Part shown: piece by piece, positions 50,368 to 61,400 of the stretch | Layout of the letters: each line of letters starts with the position of its first letter | Position numbering within the stretch: the first letter of the stretch is position 1 | Source of the DNA: CAIVAT01 sp037133475 | Lineage (GTDB): Bacteria; Bacteroidota; Bacteroidia; Bacteroidales; FEN-979 | Assembly (NCBI GenBank): GCA_037133475.1 | Contig: JBAXOB010000005.1 | Span: 72,307-136,306, forward strand | Length of the DNA: 64,000 nucleotides | Direction: 5' to 3' | Notes under the pieces: generated by a model | What the model saw: the letters and a program-made list of their open reading frames with translations, nothing else | Told to the model about the DNA's origin: nothing | The model's database searches: none | Made by a program: the position numbers and the translations under genes

Positions 50368-53300
50368 TTAGTTGTTTACCATCACCTTTCTTACCAGGTG
50401 ACTGTCGTTATTGCGTATCAGGACCATATACACGCCTGTCGGAGCAGGGCGGATATCGATCTCGGTCTTGTAGCTTCCTGAAATGGCGACGTTCTCAGCT
50501 TTCCAGATGGTCACACCCAGGTTATTCGTCACTTCAATGGCATAGGTGCCTTGTTCCACACCCTCCATGCTGACGGTAAATTTACCGCTGCTGGGGTTCG
50601 GATAAACCACAAACTGGCTGGCGAGTGCCGGGCTGCCGATACCGGTAACCACGACCCAAACCTTGTTGGATAACGGCGATGAACAGCCGTTGGTAGTTAC
50701 CACGCACCAGTAATAACCGGTGTTGTGGGTTACGGTGTAGCTCTGACCCGTTGCGCCTACAATGGCGGTTCCCTGGTAATACCACTGGTTTCCCGAGGAT
50801 GCACTGCTGGTAAGCACCGCGCCGGACACAGTCACAACCGGTGCCGACGGGATGGCATTCATCGTTACATTGAGGCTGGCAACAGCTCCGTTTCCGCAGG
50901 TGTTGGTTCCTTTCACCGTAACAGTGCCTGTTCCAGCTGCCGGGCCGTAGGTAACCACGATGTTCCTGGTGGTACCTCCTGCCGTAATGGTGGCTCCAGT
51001 CGGAACTGTCCATACATAGCCTGTGGCATTGGCAATGGCGGGCACGCTATAGGCAACGCCTGTCGAGCCGACGCATACAGAGGCAGGGCCCGTGATGGTT
51101 CCTGCGGCTGCCGGCAACGGGTTAACCGTTACTGCATAGGCGGGAGATGCTGTCCCGTTTCCGCAGCTGTTGGTTCCTGAAACCGTGATGTTCCCTGAAA
51201 CTGCCGTAACTCCGAAATTAACCGTGATATTCCTGGTACCGGCACCGGTGGCAATGGTTGCGCCGGCAGGAAGTGTCCAGGTGTAGGAGGTTGCATTGAG
51301 AATATCTCCACAGGAATAAGCGACCCCGTTCGTTCCGGCACAAAGTGTCGCAGTTCCGGTAATGGCGCCTGCTGCATTTGGTAACGGATTCACGAAAAGA
51401 GTATAAACCGTGGGAGTGATTGATGTGCAAGATGTTGCGTTGGTGTAACTGACAGTTACTGTTTGAGCTCCAACGCCAGTCCAGGTCACATTGATCGCAC
51501 TGGTACCCTGTCCCGAAACAATGGCGCCGCCGGCTGAAACCGTCCATACGTAGCCGGTCATCCCGCCTTCGGTATAGTACATGTTCCCGGTCGAGCCCAC
51601 GCATGGGGCATTGTTGCTGCCAATGGTCGGTACCGGTGTCGGATTAACCGTTACACCGAAGGATGTGGCTGAAACAGCCGTACAACCGTTTGCATTGGCA
51701 TAGTTTACGCTTACCGTCTGTGCACCTGAATTATTCCAGGTCACGGTTACCGTATTGCTGGTGGCAGTGCCGCCGGCCGTTACAATACCGCCTGCAGATA
51801 CTATCCATACATATCCCGTCATCCCCGCCTGGGTCGTGTAAACAACCCCTGTGGTTCCCTGGCATACGGTGGCTGTGCCGGTGATGGTCGGCGTCGGCAG
51901 TGCATTAACCGTCACAGCATACGATGCCGGGGCAGCTGCAGTACAACCATTTGCATTGGTGTAACTGACGGTTACCGTCTTCGCCCCTGTTGTTCCCCAG
52001 GTCACGGTGATGGCGTTTGTGTTTGCTCCGGTAGTAATGGTACCACCGGCTGAAAGAGTCCAAGTATAACCGGTCATCCCGGCCTGGGTGGTGTAAACAT
52101 TCGAGGTGGAGTTTACGCAAACGGAGGCGGGTCCGGTAATGGTCGGCACCGGCAGGGCGTTGACCGTTACTGCATAGGCAACCGGCGTTGTTGCGGAACA
52201 GCCGTTTGCATTGTTATAGTTGACATTCACCGTTTGGGCACCTGCAGTGGTCCAGGTAACCGTGGCAGAACTTGTTCCTGCTCCTGCAGTAACCGTGCCA
52301 CCGGCAGAGGTCGTCCAGGAATAGCCTGTCATCCCCGTCTGCGTGGTATAAACATTGCCTGTTGAAAGCGCACACGCTGTTGCCGGACCAATTATGGTAG
52401 GGGTTGGCTGTGCATTAACGGTAACTGCAAGGTTTGGCGAACCAGTACCGGTTCCGCAAACACTCGATCCGATTACCGATACATTTCCCGATGTCGCAAC
52501 GCCGGAGAAGCTGACGGTAATAGAATTGGTATTGGCTCCGGCAGTAATGGATGCACCGGTGGGTAGCGACCAGGTATAGGTAGTTGCATTGGCAATGACC
52601 GGAACGGTATAAACATAACCAGTCCCGTTTAAACAAACGCTGACAGGGCCGGTTACGGTTCCTGCTGCACCCGGTTGCGGGCAGCCTGTAAGGAAGGTAA
52701 GATCGAGCCCGTTGGTGGTCCCAGCAATATTCGTTCCCCTGACCCTGAAATGGTAGGTGGTGTTTGTTACAAGGCCTGTGATGGCAGCGCTGACATTGGT
52801 ATTGGCACTTCCCGTTACGGGAGAAGGCACGCCGGAAACGGTGGTTCCGTAGGCGACGGTAAGGCCGTAATCAAAAAACACGGTTGTGGATGAATTGTTG
52901 GCATTCACAATACCATTTAAGGTCGCCGTTGTGGTTCCGATCGGGGTTGCAGCCGTTGTGGTAACGGTCGGAGGGGCTGTGGCCGTGGTAAAAGTGAGAT
53001 CACCGCCATTAACAGTACCGCCAAGGTTCGTTCCGTTGATCCTGAAATGATAGGTCGTATTGGGCAACAAACCCGTCAGGTTAGCCAATGAAGCAGTGAC
53101 CGTACTTCCTGTAATGGTAAGGGGAACGCCGGGGACATTGGTGCCATAGGCAACCGTAAGGCCGTAATCGAATGAAACGGTTGTTGAAAACCCGTTGGCA
53201 TTGACGGTACCATTGACGGTAGCGGTGGTGGATGTTACCAGGGTTGCCGCCGTTGTAACCACAGTGGGAGGAATAGCCTGCGTGGTGAAGGTAAGATCAC

Positions 53301-56300
53301 TGCCATAAACAGTAACGCCTCCGCTGACGCCCTTTGCCCTGTAATGATAGAGGGTTCCGGGTGCAAGTGCAGAAACGGCACCGGCAAACGGGGTAACGGT
53401 TGAACCCGTTACAGTGACAGGTAATCCAGCCACAGAGCTTCCATAGGCAACGGTAAGTCCGTAATCATACCCTGAGGTAACGGTGGCACTGCTTGCATTG
53501 ATCGTTCCGTTGAGGGTTGCGGTGGTGGTGGTGATGGCAGTGGCAGCCACTGTCACGACAGCCTGGTTGGCCGAGAACTGGTAGGCGCCCATATCCGGTG
53601 GGTCGGTACGGAAGGTGCCGGCAAAATCGGCAGGGACCGTCGGGAGAAAAACACCGGTTTTAGCAAGGCCTGCTGCAGAGGCATGGAGATCGGTCCCGGA
53701 AACAAAAACAGGGTCGATGCTGATTGAATTCGCATCCTGGGTGGTGGCTGCCTGCCATGCGGCAAGGGTAGCCTGGTCAGCTGTCTGGTACCCGATGTTC
53801 GGGCCGATGCCGTTTACAAAATAGTCATTGTAATTGGTGGAACTAAAAGTGGTGGAAGTTCCGCCGTTGATCACGGCATAGGTCTTGGAAGCCGGAGTTC
53901 CTGAAGTAGGTTGCAGTGAGTTCTTCAGAATGTTATCCCTCATATCAACCAGGGTTGTTCCTGAAACCATCGAAATACAGGCCGACCAGTTGGCCGAAGT
54001 TGCGGAGGTGACATTTCCCTGGAGGTTGATCGAATTATGGTAGATTTTCAGGTTACCGCCTGAAGAAACCCAGATTCCGTAAAGGTTATAAGTGCTGACA
54101 CTGAGCGAGTATCCGTCGGTTTTAATATTATAGATCAGGTTATTCGAGATCTCGGTAGGCGTTGAAGCATCACCCGTGCCAAAGTAGATGCCATAATTTC
54201 CCCATCCGCCGGTACCGTTGTACCACCAGTCGTGGATCTTGTTCTGTTTGATCCTGGAATTGGTGGCTCCTGCGGCCAAAACAATCCCGCATTGGGCATA
54301 GTTTGCATTTCCCAAAACGCCTGCGCCAAAGATATCGTTACCCTGGATCAGTGTATTGTCGGCCGCTCCCAGGAGGATTCCCCTGTACTGGAGCGCCGTG
54401 GCATCTGTTGCAGATCCGAATACATTGTTGGTAATCTGGCCATTTGTGGCCGGGGTGCCGGCAACACCGGCAAACTGCAGCCCGTAATAGGCGCTGTAAA
54501 TATGGTTGTTGTTGATGACGATATTGTTGTAACCGCCACCGGCTGCATTGAGGATGATCGCCCAGTTGTTGACTGCCACCTGGCTTGTCTGAAGCACGTT
54601 GCAATTCTTGACTGTACAATTGCTTGCCCCGACAGTTCCATTGTTGAAGAAACCGAGGGTGTAGCAATTGGCCGCCGTATTTGTATTCTGAATTGTCAGG
54701 CTCTGATCGGTGCCTCCGCTGTTTGATCCGTCGATGATCACGTTCTGACATCCGAAAAACACGATGGCACCCGAAGCCGAAGATCCGGTAACGGATGCGG
54801 TTACTCCTGCTCCGGGCTTGATGGTCAGTGTATTGACCGAACTGGAGCCTGCAATGGGGGAAATGATAATCGGGAAAGTCTCGGCAGCGTAGGTAGCATC
54901 CTTAAGGGTAAGGGTAACCGCGCAGGTAATCTCCTTTGCCAGCACATCATTGATGGCGGCAGTAAGGGTTGTATAGGTTTGCCCGACGCCTACGTTATAA
55001 TTGCCGCACAAACTCCCGACAATTGTATAGGAATATGGAGTGGTCGGAGGCGTTGCAACAGCGGGAGGACTGACCGTAAAACCGGCTGCTCCGCCACCGG
55101 GTGTGGCGCCAACATTGGGCGTTGGGGTGACAATATCCTGGGCTACAATATAATAAGATACGACATCGCCCAGCACTACGCCTGCGCCATAGGTGAAGGT
55201 GTAGGTTGAGCCGCTGACATAGGTCGCGATAGCTGTTTGCCAGCTGCCTGCGTTGATCTTCCAGTATAATCTGGGCAATCCGCTTCCTGACGTTGGAACG
55301 CCGGTACCATCGGTAATCGTAGTGGTTAAGGTACGGGCGGTTGTGGAAGATGTATTGGCAAACTGGGTAAACGATACGGAGGGAGGGGTAAGATCGAGGA
55401 TCAAACCGCCAAATTCGTCGGCACCCATATCCGGGGCTGTTGCCGGGGTGGTGATATTATTCGGATAACCTGTGTTTGGAAACCTTGCCTGCGCATCATA
55501 GTCGCTGGTAATGGCAAACGGGGAAGAAACAACCACACCGCCGCTTTCGCATTGCGTCGCAATGGTGGTCTTCATATGCAGATCATAGGGTGTGGCGGCG
55601 ACGTTGACAAAGGGTGGATTCTCCGTGATTGAAACCGCATCCCTGGGGCTTACAAGGGTTTTATAAGCAGCAAGCGTCTGGTATGATGTCGTCCCGTCGT
55701 ACATGATCACGTTCGTTGCACTGGGTGTGCCCGCAAAGAAATCGTTGTTGTTCGATGTTGCGGCATAGCTTGTAAGGGTGGTGGAAGAACGCCTGTAGGC
55801 AACCGTCAAACCTGTGGTGTTTGCCGTTGAGGTGTTGACAACGATGTTGTTCCTCAGGTCAACCGTGTAACCGGTTGCCGCATAGATTCCCGTGGTTCCG
55901 AAGATTGCTCCCGTTGAAGTTGCATTCAGGTAAATGGTGTTGTAATAGATGTTTTCCGTCGTTCCTGAAGATACATAGATGCCATTAATCGGGTTGACAG
56001 CATTGGCAAAAGGCGCCCTGATGTCGCTGATAAAGTTGTTATAAATGTTGTTTGTGGTGCCGCCACCGGTATAGAAACCATAAATGGTTGGACCGGTGCT
56101 GTTTGAGGAGATATTGTAAATGCTGTTTTTATAAAAATAGTTTGTTGTCCCCGAGGATCCGTAAATGCAATACATGGTTCCTGCGGTTCCGCCTGTGGTA
56201 CCTGTGCTGTTGATGTTATAAACGGAGTTGCCGCTGATGGTGTCGGTAGTTCCTGTCAGGAACGACAGTCCGTAAAAGGTAAATCCGCCCGCACCTCCTG

Positions 56301-57951
56301 CCGTAGTCAGAAAATTATAGACCTGGTTGTTGGTGATTTTTTTTACACCTGCCGACCCAAATTCCCGGATCCCGTACATTGTCCCGGTAGTGGGTGTCGT
56401 AAAATTCCTGACAATGTTATTATTGTAAGTGACATTCAAACCGGAACTGATATCATAGATACCATAGGTTGATCCTGTTGAAGTACTGAGCGTCCAGTTA
56501 AAACCGTCAAAGATGTTGTTGCTGAAATTGCCATTGGTGGGCGAGCCGACATACATCCCGTACATGGTTCCGGAGGCGCCTGCCTTATTGAAATTCGACA
56601 AGGTGTTCCCGGTAACATTGTAGTTGGTCATGGTACTGGCGTTATAAATGCCGTAAACTGTACCCGTGCTGGCAAATGCAGGGTTGGAGATGGTGTTGTT
56701 GGTGATGTTCAGGGTTACGATCCCGCTTAACCCGTTGTAAATAACATAGGTCGTTCCAGTACTTGGGGTTGACAGCCCGGTGATTGAATTCCCGGTAACA
56801 TTGACAGTTGCTGCCGTGGTTCCTATATAAATGCCATAAAGGGTGCCTGACGTTGAGGTGGGAAAGGTACAGTTCAAAAGGTTATTGTTGTTGACCGAAA
56901 CTGTGTTCCCGACCGAACCTGTAGAGGCGCATTCCACATCAACGACATAGTTGGCCGTTGTGGTTCCCCCGCCGGTGATGGTCACCGTATTGTTGTTGAT
57001 GGTTGCGCTGGCACCTGCCGAGGAACTGTTCGCCCAGATTCCCCTGATGATATTCACATGGTTCACGCCTGAACCGTTGTTGTTGTTGACTGTATTGTAC
57101 GACACATTGAAACTCCACTGGTCCTTTACGAACACACCGGCACAGGCATTTGTCGCAGCAGCGCCTCCACCGAAATTGACGAGGGTGTTGCCGGTACCGG
57201 CAGCCGATCCGCCAATATCGTTGTTCATGTCTGCCAGTGTATAGGGAGAGGCTGCGGCATAACCCGACAGGGCAATGCAGCAATTGACATTCTGGATGGT
57301 ATTGTGGTAGAAAACATTATTCGAACTGGCCCCGCTGGTGGCCGTCACGGTTGTGTTGGCGGTTGCTGTTGTGGGGGAACAGTCCATTAAGGCAATACCG
57401 TTTGACCCCTGGAAAAAAGGGCCGGAAGCAGGAGCCGTATTATTATCACGGTTCAGTGTAATGGTACAGTTTTTAATGGTATTGTTGTTGGCACCATCGG
57501 TTCCGCTGGCTTTAAATAACCCGTACCCGTATTCCATGTCGAGGGCCGGTGTGTTATTTGTCGCGGCTTCCTGAAGGTCAATACCGTCGATGGTTACATA
57601 GTCCGACCCGGTAAGACTCCACATCCCGTCAGGAGTGGCTGAGGTGGCCAGGTTCGCACCAGCATAGGAGGTAAGCAGGGGATTTGCCCCTGCACCGCTC
57701 TTTTGAAATATGATCGGGTTGGTGGATGTTCCTGTTGCTGTCAGGTCGATCCGCGCGGTCAGTGTTTCAGTATACCCGGCAGCTACATTGAAGGTAACTC
57801 CGCCTGCACCGACTCCGCTCGTATTGAGCGCCGCGACAGCCGCTGTAATGGTTGCATAACTGCCCGGAATCGTCTTAATACCGGTTAGCTGACCAAAAGC
57901 AACCTGTGATAAGCCAATTGCCAAAAGCAAAAAGTATAAAGTTTTTCTCAT
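50368..57951 (-). CDS. Giant secreted T9SS surface protein 1 (beta-helix, fibronectin-like and PKD-like repeats)
   Basis: From ATG 57951 the protein has 2527 residues; the upstream codons to 57993 lack a signal and overlap a promoter box. A signal peptide (RKTLYFLLLAIGLSQVAFG) is followed by a long parallel beta-helix (about 30-850) rich in N-x-I/V-x-N-N rungs, a bridging domain (about 850-990, LYWKINAGSW and YYIVAQD), a second beta-helix (990-1460), three fibronectin-like units with FDYGLTVAYGT (1464-1755), seven PKD-like units each starting near TITGPASVC (1757-2360) and an Ig-like unit. The last 80 residues, from VVYPNPSSGKFTV, are a T9SS type A sorting domain. Probably a cell-surface adhesin. 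It shares a 911-bp perfect DNA block with the next gene. Confidence 0.93.
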   Translation of the reverse strand: MRKTLYFLLLAIGLSQVAFGQLTGIKTIPGSYATITAAVAALNTSGVGAGGVTFNVAAGYTETLTARIDLTATGTSTNPIIFQKSGAGANPLLTSYAGANLATSATPDGMWSLTGSDYVTIDGIDLQEAATNNTPALDMEYGYGLFKASGTDGANNNTIKNCTITLNRDNNTAPASGPFFQGSNGIALMDCSPTTATANTTVTATSGASSNNVFYHNTIQNVNCCIALSGYAAASPYTLADMNNDIGGSAAGTGNTLVNFGGGAAATNACAGVFVKDQWSFNVSYNTVNNNNGSGVNHVNIIRGIWANSSSAGASATINNNTVTITGGGTTTANYVVDVECASTGSVGNTVSVNNNNLLNCTFPTSTSGTLYGIYIGTTAATVNVTGNSITGLSTPSTGTTYVIYNGLSGIVTLNITNNTISNPAFASTGTVYGIYNASTMTNYNVTGNTLSNFNKAGASGTMYGMYVGSPTNGNFSNNIFDGFNWTLSTSTGSTYGIYDISSGLNVTYNNNIVRNFTTPTTGTMYGIREFGSAGVKKITNNQVYNFLTTAGGAGGFTFYGLSFLTGTTDTISGNSVYNINSTGTTGGTAGTMYCIYGSSGTTNYFYKNSIYNISSNSTGPTIYGFYTGGGTTNNIYNNFISDIRAPFANAVNPINGIYVSSGTTENIYYNTIYLNATSTGAIFGTTGIYAATGYTVDLRNNIVVNTSTANTTGLTVAYRRSSTTLTSYAATSNNNDFFAGTPSATNVIMYDGTTSYQTLAAYKTLVSPRDAVSITENPPFVNVAATPYDLHMKTTIATQCESGGVVVSSPFAITSDYDAQARFPNTGYPNNITTPATAPDMGADEFGGLILDLTPPSVSFTQFANTSSTTARTLTTTITDGTGVPTSGSGLPRLYWKINAGSWQTAIATYVSGSTYTFTYGAGVVLGDVVSYYIVAQDIVTPTPNVGATPGGGAAGFTVSPPAVATPPTTPYSYTIVGSLCGNYNVGVGQTYTTLTAAINDVLAKEITCAVTLTLKDATYAAETFPIIISPIAGSSSVNTLTIKPGAGVTASVTGSSASGAIVFFGCQNVIIDGSNSGGTDQSLTIQNTNTAANCYTLGFFNNGTVGASNCTVKNCNVLQTSQVAVNNWAIILNAAGGGYNNIVINNNHIYSAYYGLQFAGVAGTPATNGQITNNVFGSATDATALQYRGILLGAADNTLIQGNDIFGAGVLGNANYAQCGIVLAAGATNSRIKQNKIHDWWYNGTGGWGNYGIYFGTGDASTPTEISNNLIYNIKTDGYSLSVSTYNLYGIWVSSGGNLKIYHNSINLQGNVTSATSANWSACISMVSGTTLVDMRDNILKNSLQPTSGTPASKTYAVINGGTSTTFSSTNYNDYFVNGIGPNIGYQTADQATLAAWQAATTQDANSISIDPVFVSGTDLHASAAGLAKTGVFLPTVPADFAGTFRTDPPDMGAYQFSANQAVVTVAATAITTTTATLNGTINASSATVTSGYDYGLTVAYGSSVAGLPVTVTGSTVTPFAGAVSALAPGTLYHYRAKGVSGGVTVYGSDLTFTTQAIPPTVVTTAATLVTSTTATVNGTVNANGFSTTVSFDYGLTVAYGTNVPGVPLTITGSTVTASLANLTGLLPNTTYHFRINGTNLGGTVNGGDLTFTTATAPPTVTTTAATPIGTTTATLNGIVNANNSSTTVFFDYGLTVAYGTTVSGVPSPVTGSANTNVSAAITGLVTNTTYHFRVRGTNIAGTTNGLDLTFLTGCPQPGAAGTVTGPVSVCLNGTGYVYTVPVIANATTYTWSLPTGASITAGANTNSITVSFSGVATSGNVSVIGSSVCGTGTGSPNLAVTVNAQPTPTIIGPATACALSTGNVYTTQTGMTGYSWTTSAGGTVTAGAGTSSATVTWTTAGAQTVNVNYNNANGCSATTPVAYAVTVNALPVPTITGPASVCVNSTSNVYTTQAGMTGYTWTLSAGGTITTGANTNAITVTWGTTGAKTVTVSYTNANGCTAAAPASYAVTVNALPTPTITGTATVCQGTTGVVYTTQAGMTGYVWIVSAGGIVTAGGTATSNTVTVTWNNSGAQTVSVNYANANGCTAVSATSFGVTVNPTPVPTIGSNNAPCVGSTGNMYYTEGGMTGYVWTVSAGGAIVSGQGTSAINVTWTGVGAQTVTVSYTNATSCTSITPTVYTLFVNPLPNAAGAITGTATLCAGTNGVAYSCGDILNATSYTWTLPAGATIATGAGTRNITVNFGVTAVSGNITVSGTNSCGNGTASPAYAVTVNPLPAAAGTITGPASVCVGSTGVAYSVPAIANATGYVWTVPTGATITAGGTTRNIVVTYGPAAGTGTVTVKGTNTCGNGAVASLNVTMNAIPSAPVVTVSGAVLTSSASSGNQWYYQGTAIVGATGQSYTVTHNTGYYWCVVTTNGCSSPLSNKVWVVVTGIGSPALASQFVVYPNPSSGKFTVSMEGVEQGTYAIEVTNNLGVTIWKAENVAISGSYKTEIDIRPAPTGVYMVLIRNNDSHLVRKVMVNN
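50678..51588 (-). repeat. 911-bp perfect repeat, copy A (inside giant gene 1)
   Basis: This block is base-for-base identical to 58728-59638 (offset 8050, same orientation). It encodes the last PKD-like units and the Ig-like unit. Identity ends abruptly: differences occur at 50673 and 50677 on the 3' side of the genes and at 51589 on the 5' side, and the neighbouring C-terminal sorting domains are strongly diverged. Confidence 0.97.
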
Positions 57952-57990
57952 GCTGGTTTGTTTTTCTGGTTTATAAATGGTTAATATCCT

Positions 57991-57998
57991 CAAAAGTA
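57991..57998 (-). promoter_or_regulatory. -7 box for giant gene 1
   Basis: The minus strand reads TACTTTTG, a match to TAnnTTTG, giving a short leader before the ATG at 57951. No -33 element is clear at normal spacing. Confidence 0.45.
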
Positions 57999-58342
57999 CC
58001 TGTTTGATAATCTACTGTCTCTGCCCCGTTGTCTCTATCCCAATAAAAAAAAAATTTGGCGTTCAAAAATAAATGCCAAATGAAATTGATGAAAAAAGAT
58101 AACCTGACAAGGTCTCAAAGATAGATTAATTATGAATAACAAAACTGTTTTTATGAAAATTAACGTTTTTTAACTAATTATGAAATTAACAGATATACAA
58201 TGAGTTATTGTTATCTAATTCACAAATTCAAGCAAATGACAGGTGAAGATCAAGAAATTAAAACAGTTCGTTACACGTTAACCTTTCTCCTTTTTAGCCC
58301 TAATAATCCGGCAAAAATGTAAGGGAGGTTCCGGATGTAAAA

Positions 58343-58373
58343 AAAGAGGACGACCTTGCGGGCCGCCCTCTTT
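58343..58373 (-). terminator. Rho-independent terminator of giant gene 2
   Basis: A 13-bp stem AAAGAGG.CG.CC with loop and matching arm, flanked by an A-run on the plus strand (T-run on the minus). The two A/C mismatches of the plus strand become G-U pairs in minus-strand RNA, so the hairpin is fully paired only for leftward transcription. It lies about 47 bases after the stop at 58421. Confidence 0.9.
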
Positions 58374-58420
58374 ACTGGAAGAATAGCAGGAATCTATTGT
58401 TCCTGCCAATTTATTCATAA

Positions 58421-61400
58421 TTACTTGTTTATCAATAACTTTTTCACCATTTTATGTTCGTTATTCAGGAATACGATTGAATAAACGCCATTGGCGATCG
58501 GGCGAAGGTCGATCAGTTTTTCGAATGTACCATTTACATTCACATCACCTGATTCATAAATCTTCGATCCCAACTGGTTATAGATAACAATGGAATAGGT
58601 TTCCTGTGCAGGGCTGGTTATGGAAACAGTGAACCTTCCGTCGTTAGGTACAGGATAAACGTTGAAATTGCTGCTTTGCAGTTCCTGCTGACCTGTGACC
58701 ACGACCCAAACCTTGTTGGATATCGGGGATGAACAGCCGTTGGTAGTTACCACGCACCAGTAATAACCGGTGTTGTGGGTTACGGTGTAGCTCTGACCCG
58801 TTGCGCCTACAATGGCGGTTCCCTGGTAATACCACTGGTTTCCCGAGGATGCACTGCTGGTAAGCACCGCGCCGGACACAGTCACAACCGGTGCCGACGG
58901 GATGGCATTCATCGTTACATTGAGGCTGGCAACAGCTCCGTTTCCGCAGGTGTTGGTTCCTTTCACCGTAACAGTGCCTGTTCCAGCTGCCGGGCCGTAG
59001 GTAACCACGATGTTCCTGGTGGTACCTCCTGCCGTAATGGTGGCTCCAGTCGGAACTGTCCATACATAGCCTGTGGCATTGGCAATGGCGGGCACGCTAT
59101 AGGCAACGCCTGTCGAGCCGACGCATACAGAGGCAGGGCCCGTGATGGTTCCTGCGGCTGCCGGCAACGGGTTAACCGTTACTGCATAGGCGGGAGATGC
59201 TGTCCCGTTTCCGCAGCTGTTGGTTCCTGAAACCGTGATGTTCCCTGAAACTGCCGTAACTCCGAAATTAACCGTGATATTCCTGGTACCGGCACCGGTG
59301 GCAATGGTTGCGCCGGCAGGAAGTGTCCAGGTGTAGGAGGTTGCATTGAGAATATCTCCACAGGAATAAGCGACCCCGTTCGTTCCGGCACAAAGTGTCG
59401 CAGTTCCGGTAATGGCGCCTGCTGCATTTGGTAACGGATTCACGAAAAGAGTATAAACCGTGGGAGTGATTGATGTGCAAGATGTTGCGTTGGTGTAACT
59501 GACAGTTACTGTTTGAGCTCCAACGCCAGTCCAGGTCACATTGATCGCACTGGTACCCTGTCCCGAAACAATGGCGCCGCCGGCTGAAACCGTCCATACG
59601 TAGCCGGTCATCCCGCCTTCGGTATAGTACATGTTCCCCGTCGAACCCACGCATGGGGCATTGTTGCTTCCGATGGTCGGTACCGGGGTAGGATTAACCG
59701 TTACCGCGTATGAAGTTGAAGCAGCGGCAACACAACCATTGGCATTTGCATAGTTTACCGTTACCGATTGTGCCCCTGAGTTATTCCAGGTCACGGTAAC
59801 TGTGTTGCTTGTGGCAGTGCCACCGGCCGTTACAATACCGCCTGCAGAAACAGTCCATACATAGCCTGTCATCCCGGCCTGGGTCGTGTAAACAACCCCG
59901 GTCGTTCCCTGGCATACGGTGGCTGTGCCGGTGATGGTCGGCGTCGGCAGCGCATTAACCGTTACCGCATAGGATGAAGGTGTGGCAGCGACGCAACCGA
60001 ATGCATTGGTGTAACTTACGGTTACCGTCTTTGCCCCGGTTGTTCCCCAGGTTACGGTAATGGCATTGGTGGTTGCACCGGCAGTAATGGTGCCACCGGC
60101 TGAAACGGTCCAGGTATAACCTGTCATCCCGGCCTGGGTGGTGTAAACACTCGTTGTGGAGTTTACGCATACGGAAGCCGGACCGGTAATGGTCGGCACC
60201 GGAAGTGCGTTGACTGTCACCGCGTAGGTTGATGATGCCCCGGTCATGCAAACGCCGACCCCGGCAACGGTGATATTACCCGAGGTTGCACCAAAGGTCA
60301 CCGTGATGGTGTTTGTACCGGCACCTGCTGTAATGGTCGATCCTGCCGGCAGTGTCCATGAATAACTAGTAGCGTTGGTGATTGCGCCAACCGTGTAAAC
60401 GTTACCGGCAGAGTTCGCGCAAACCGATGCGGGTCCCGTGATAGGGCCTGCAGCTGAAACAGCCGGGCATCCTGTAAGGAAGGTCATGTCATTGCCATTG
60501 GTGGTTCCTGCTGAATTGACGCCCCTGACCCTGTAATGGTAGGTAGTGGCGGTAGTCAGACCTGTCAGGACAGCGCTTACGTTCGTATTGGCAATGCCGG
60601 TTACCGGTGTAGGAACTCCGGCTACGGTAGTACCATAAGCTACGGTGAGTCCATAATCAAACCAGACGGTCGTGGAGGAATTGTTGGCATTGATGATCCC
60701 GTTCACTGTGGCGCCGGTTGTGGTGATTGCCGTCGCAGCGGTGGTGGTAACCGTTGGCGCAACGGCAGCAGTGGTGAAGGTAAGGTCACCTCCGTTGGTT
60801 GTTCCGCCGATGTTCGTGCCGTTGATCCTGAAATGATAGAGGGTGTTGGGTGTAAGACCGGTGATGTTTGCAAGGGAAACCTGCGCGGTATTCCCGGTAA
60901 TGGTGACAGGAACGCCCGGGACGTTGGTGCCATAGGCTACTGTCAGACCATAATCAAAGGAAACAGTCGTGGAGGCATTGTTGGCATTCACGGTCCCGTT
61001 GAGGGTGGCTGTTGTTCCTGTAACAAGGGTTGCAGCGGTAGTGACAACAGTTGGCGGTGGAGCCGTAGTGGTGAAGGTCATATCATTACCATAAACAACC
61101 ATGGCGCCGGTGGTGACACCGCGTGCCCTGAAATGGTAGGTGGTGGAGGCAGTCAGACCTGTTATCGCAAGGGTGGCCGGTGTAAGCGTGCTGCCGGTTA
61201 CTGATACCGGGGTTCCGGCTACACTTGTACCATAGGCTGTTGTAAGACCATAGTCAAAGAAGGTGTTCAACGTCGTGGTATTGGCATTGAAGTTCCCGTT
61301 CAGGGTAGCAGTGGTAGCGCCAATGGGGGCAGCGGCGACAGTAATTGCCAGAGGATCCAGTGCATATTCATATGCTCCCATATCCGGGGGATTCGACCTT

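Larger units (their letters stand above)
57952..58420. other. Intergenic region between the two giant genes
   Basis: This AT-rich stretch holds the terminator of the second giant gene (58343-58373) and promoter elements for the first. A minus-strand TACTTTTG box lies at 57991-57998, 40 bases from the giant-gene start, and a second candidate TATCTTTG at 58116-58123 has a minus-strand TTG 16 bases further on (58140-58142). Nothing else is recognisable; no gene fits in the middle portion. Confidence 0.6.

Noticed and set aside
54232..54726. Plus-strand frames within the giant genes
   Set aside because: They are antisense to repeat-rich coding sequence and are cysteine-rich without signals or motifs.
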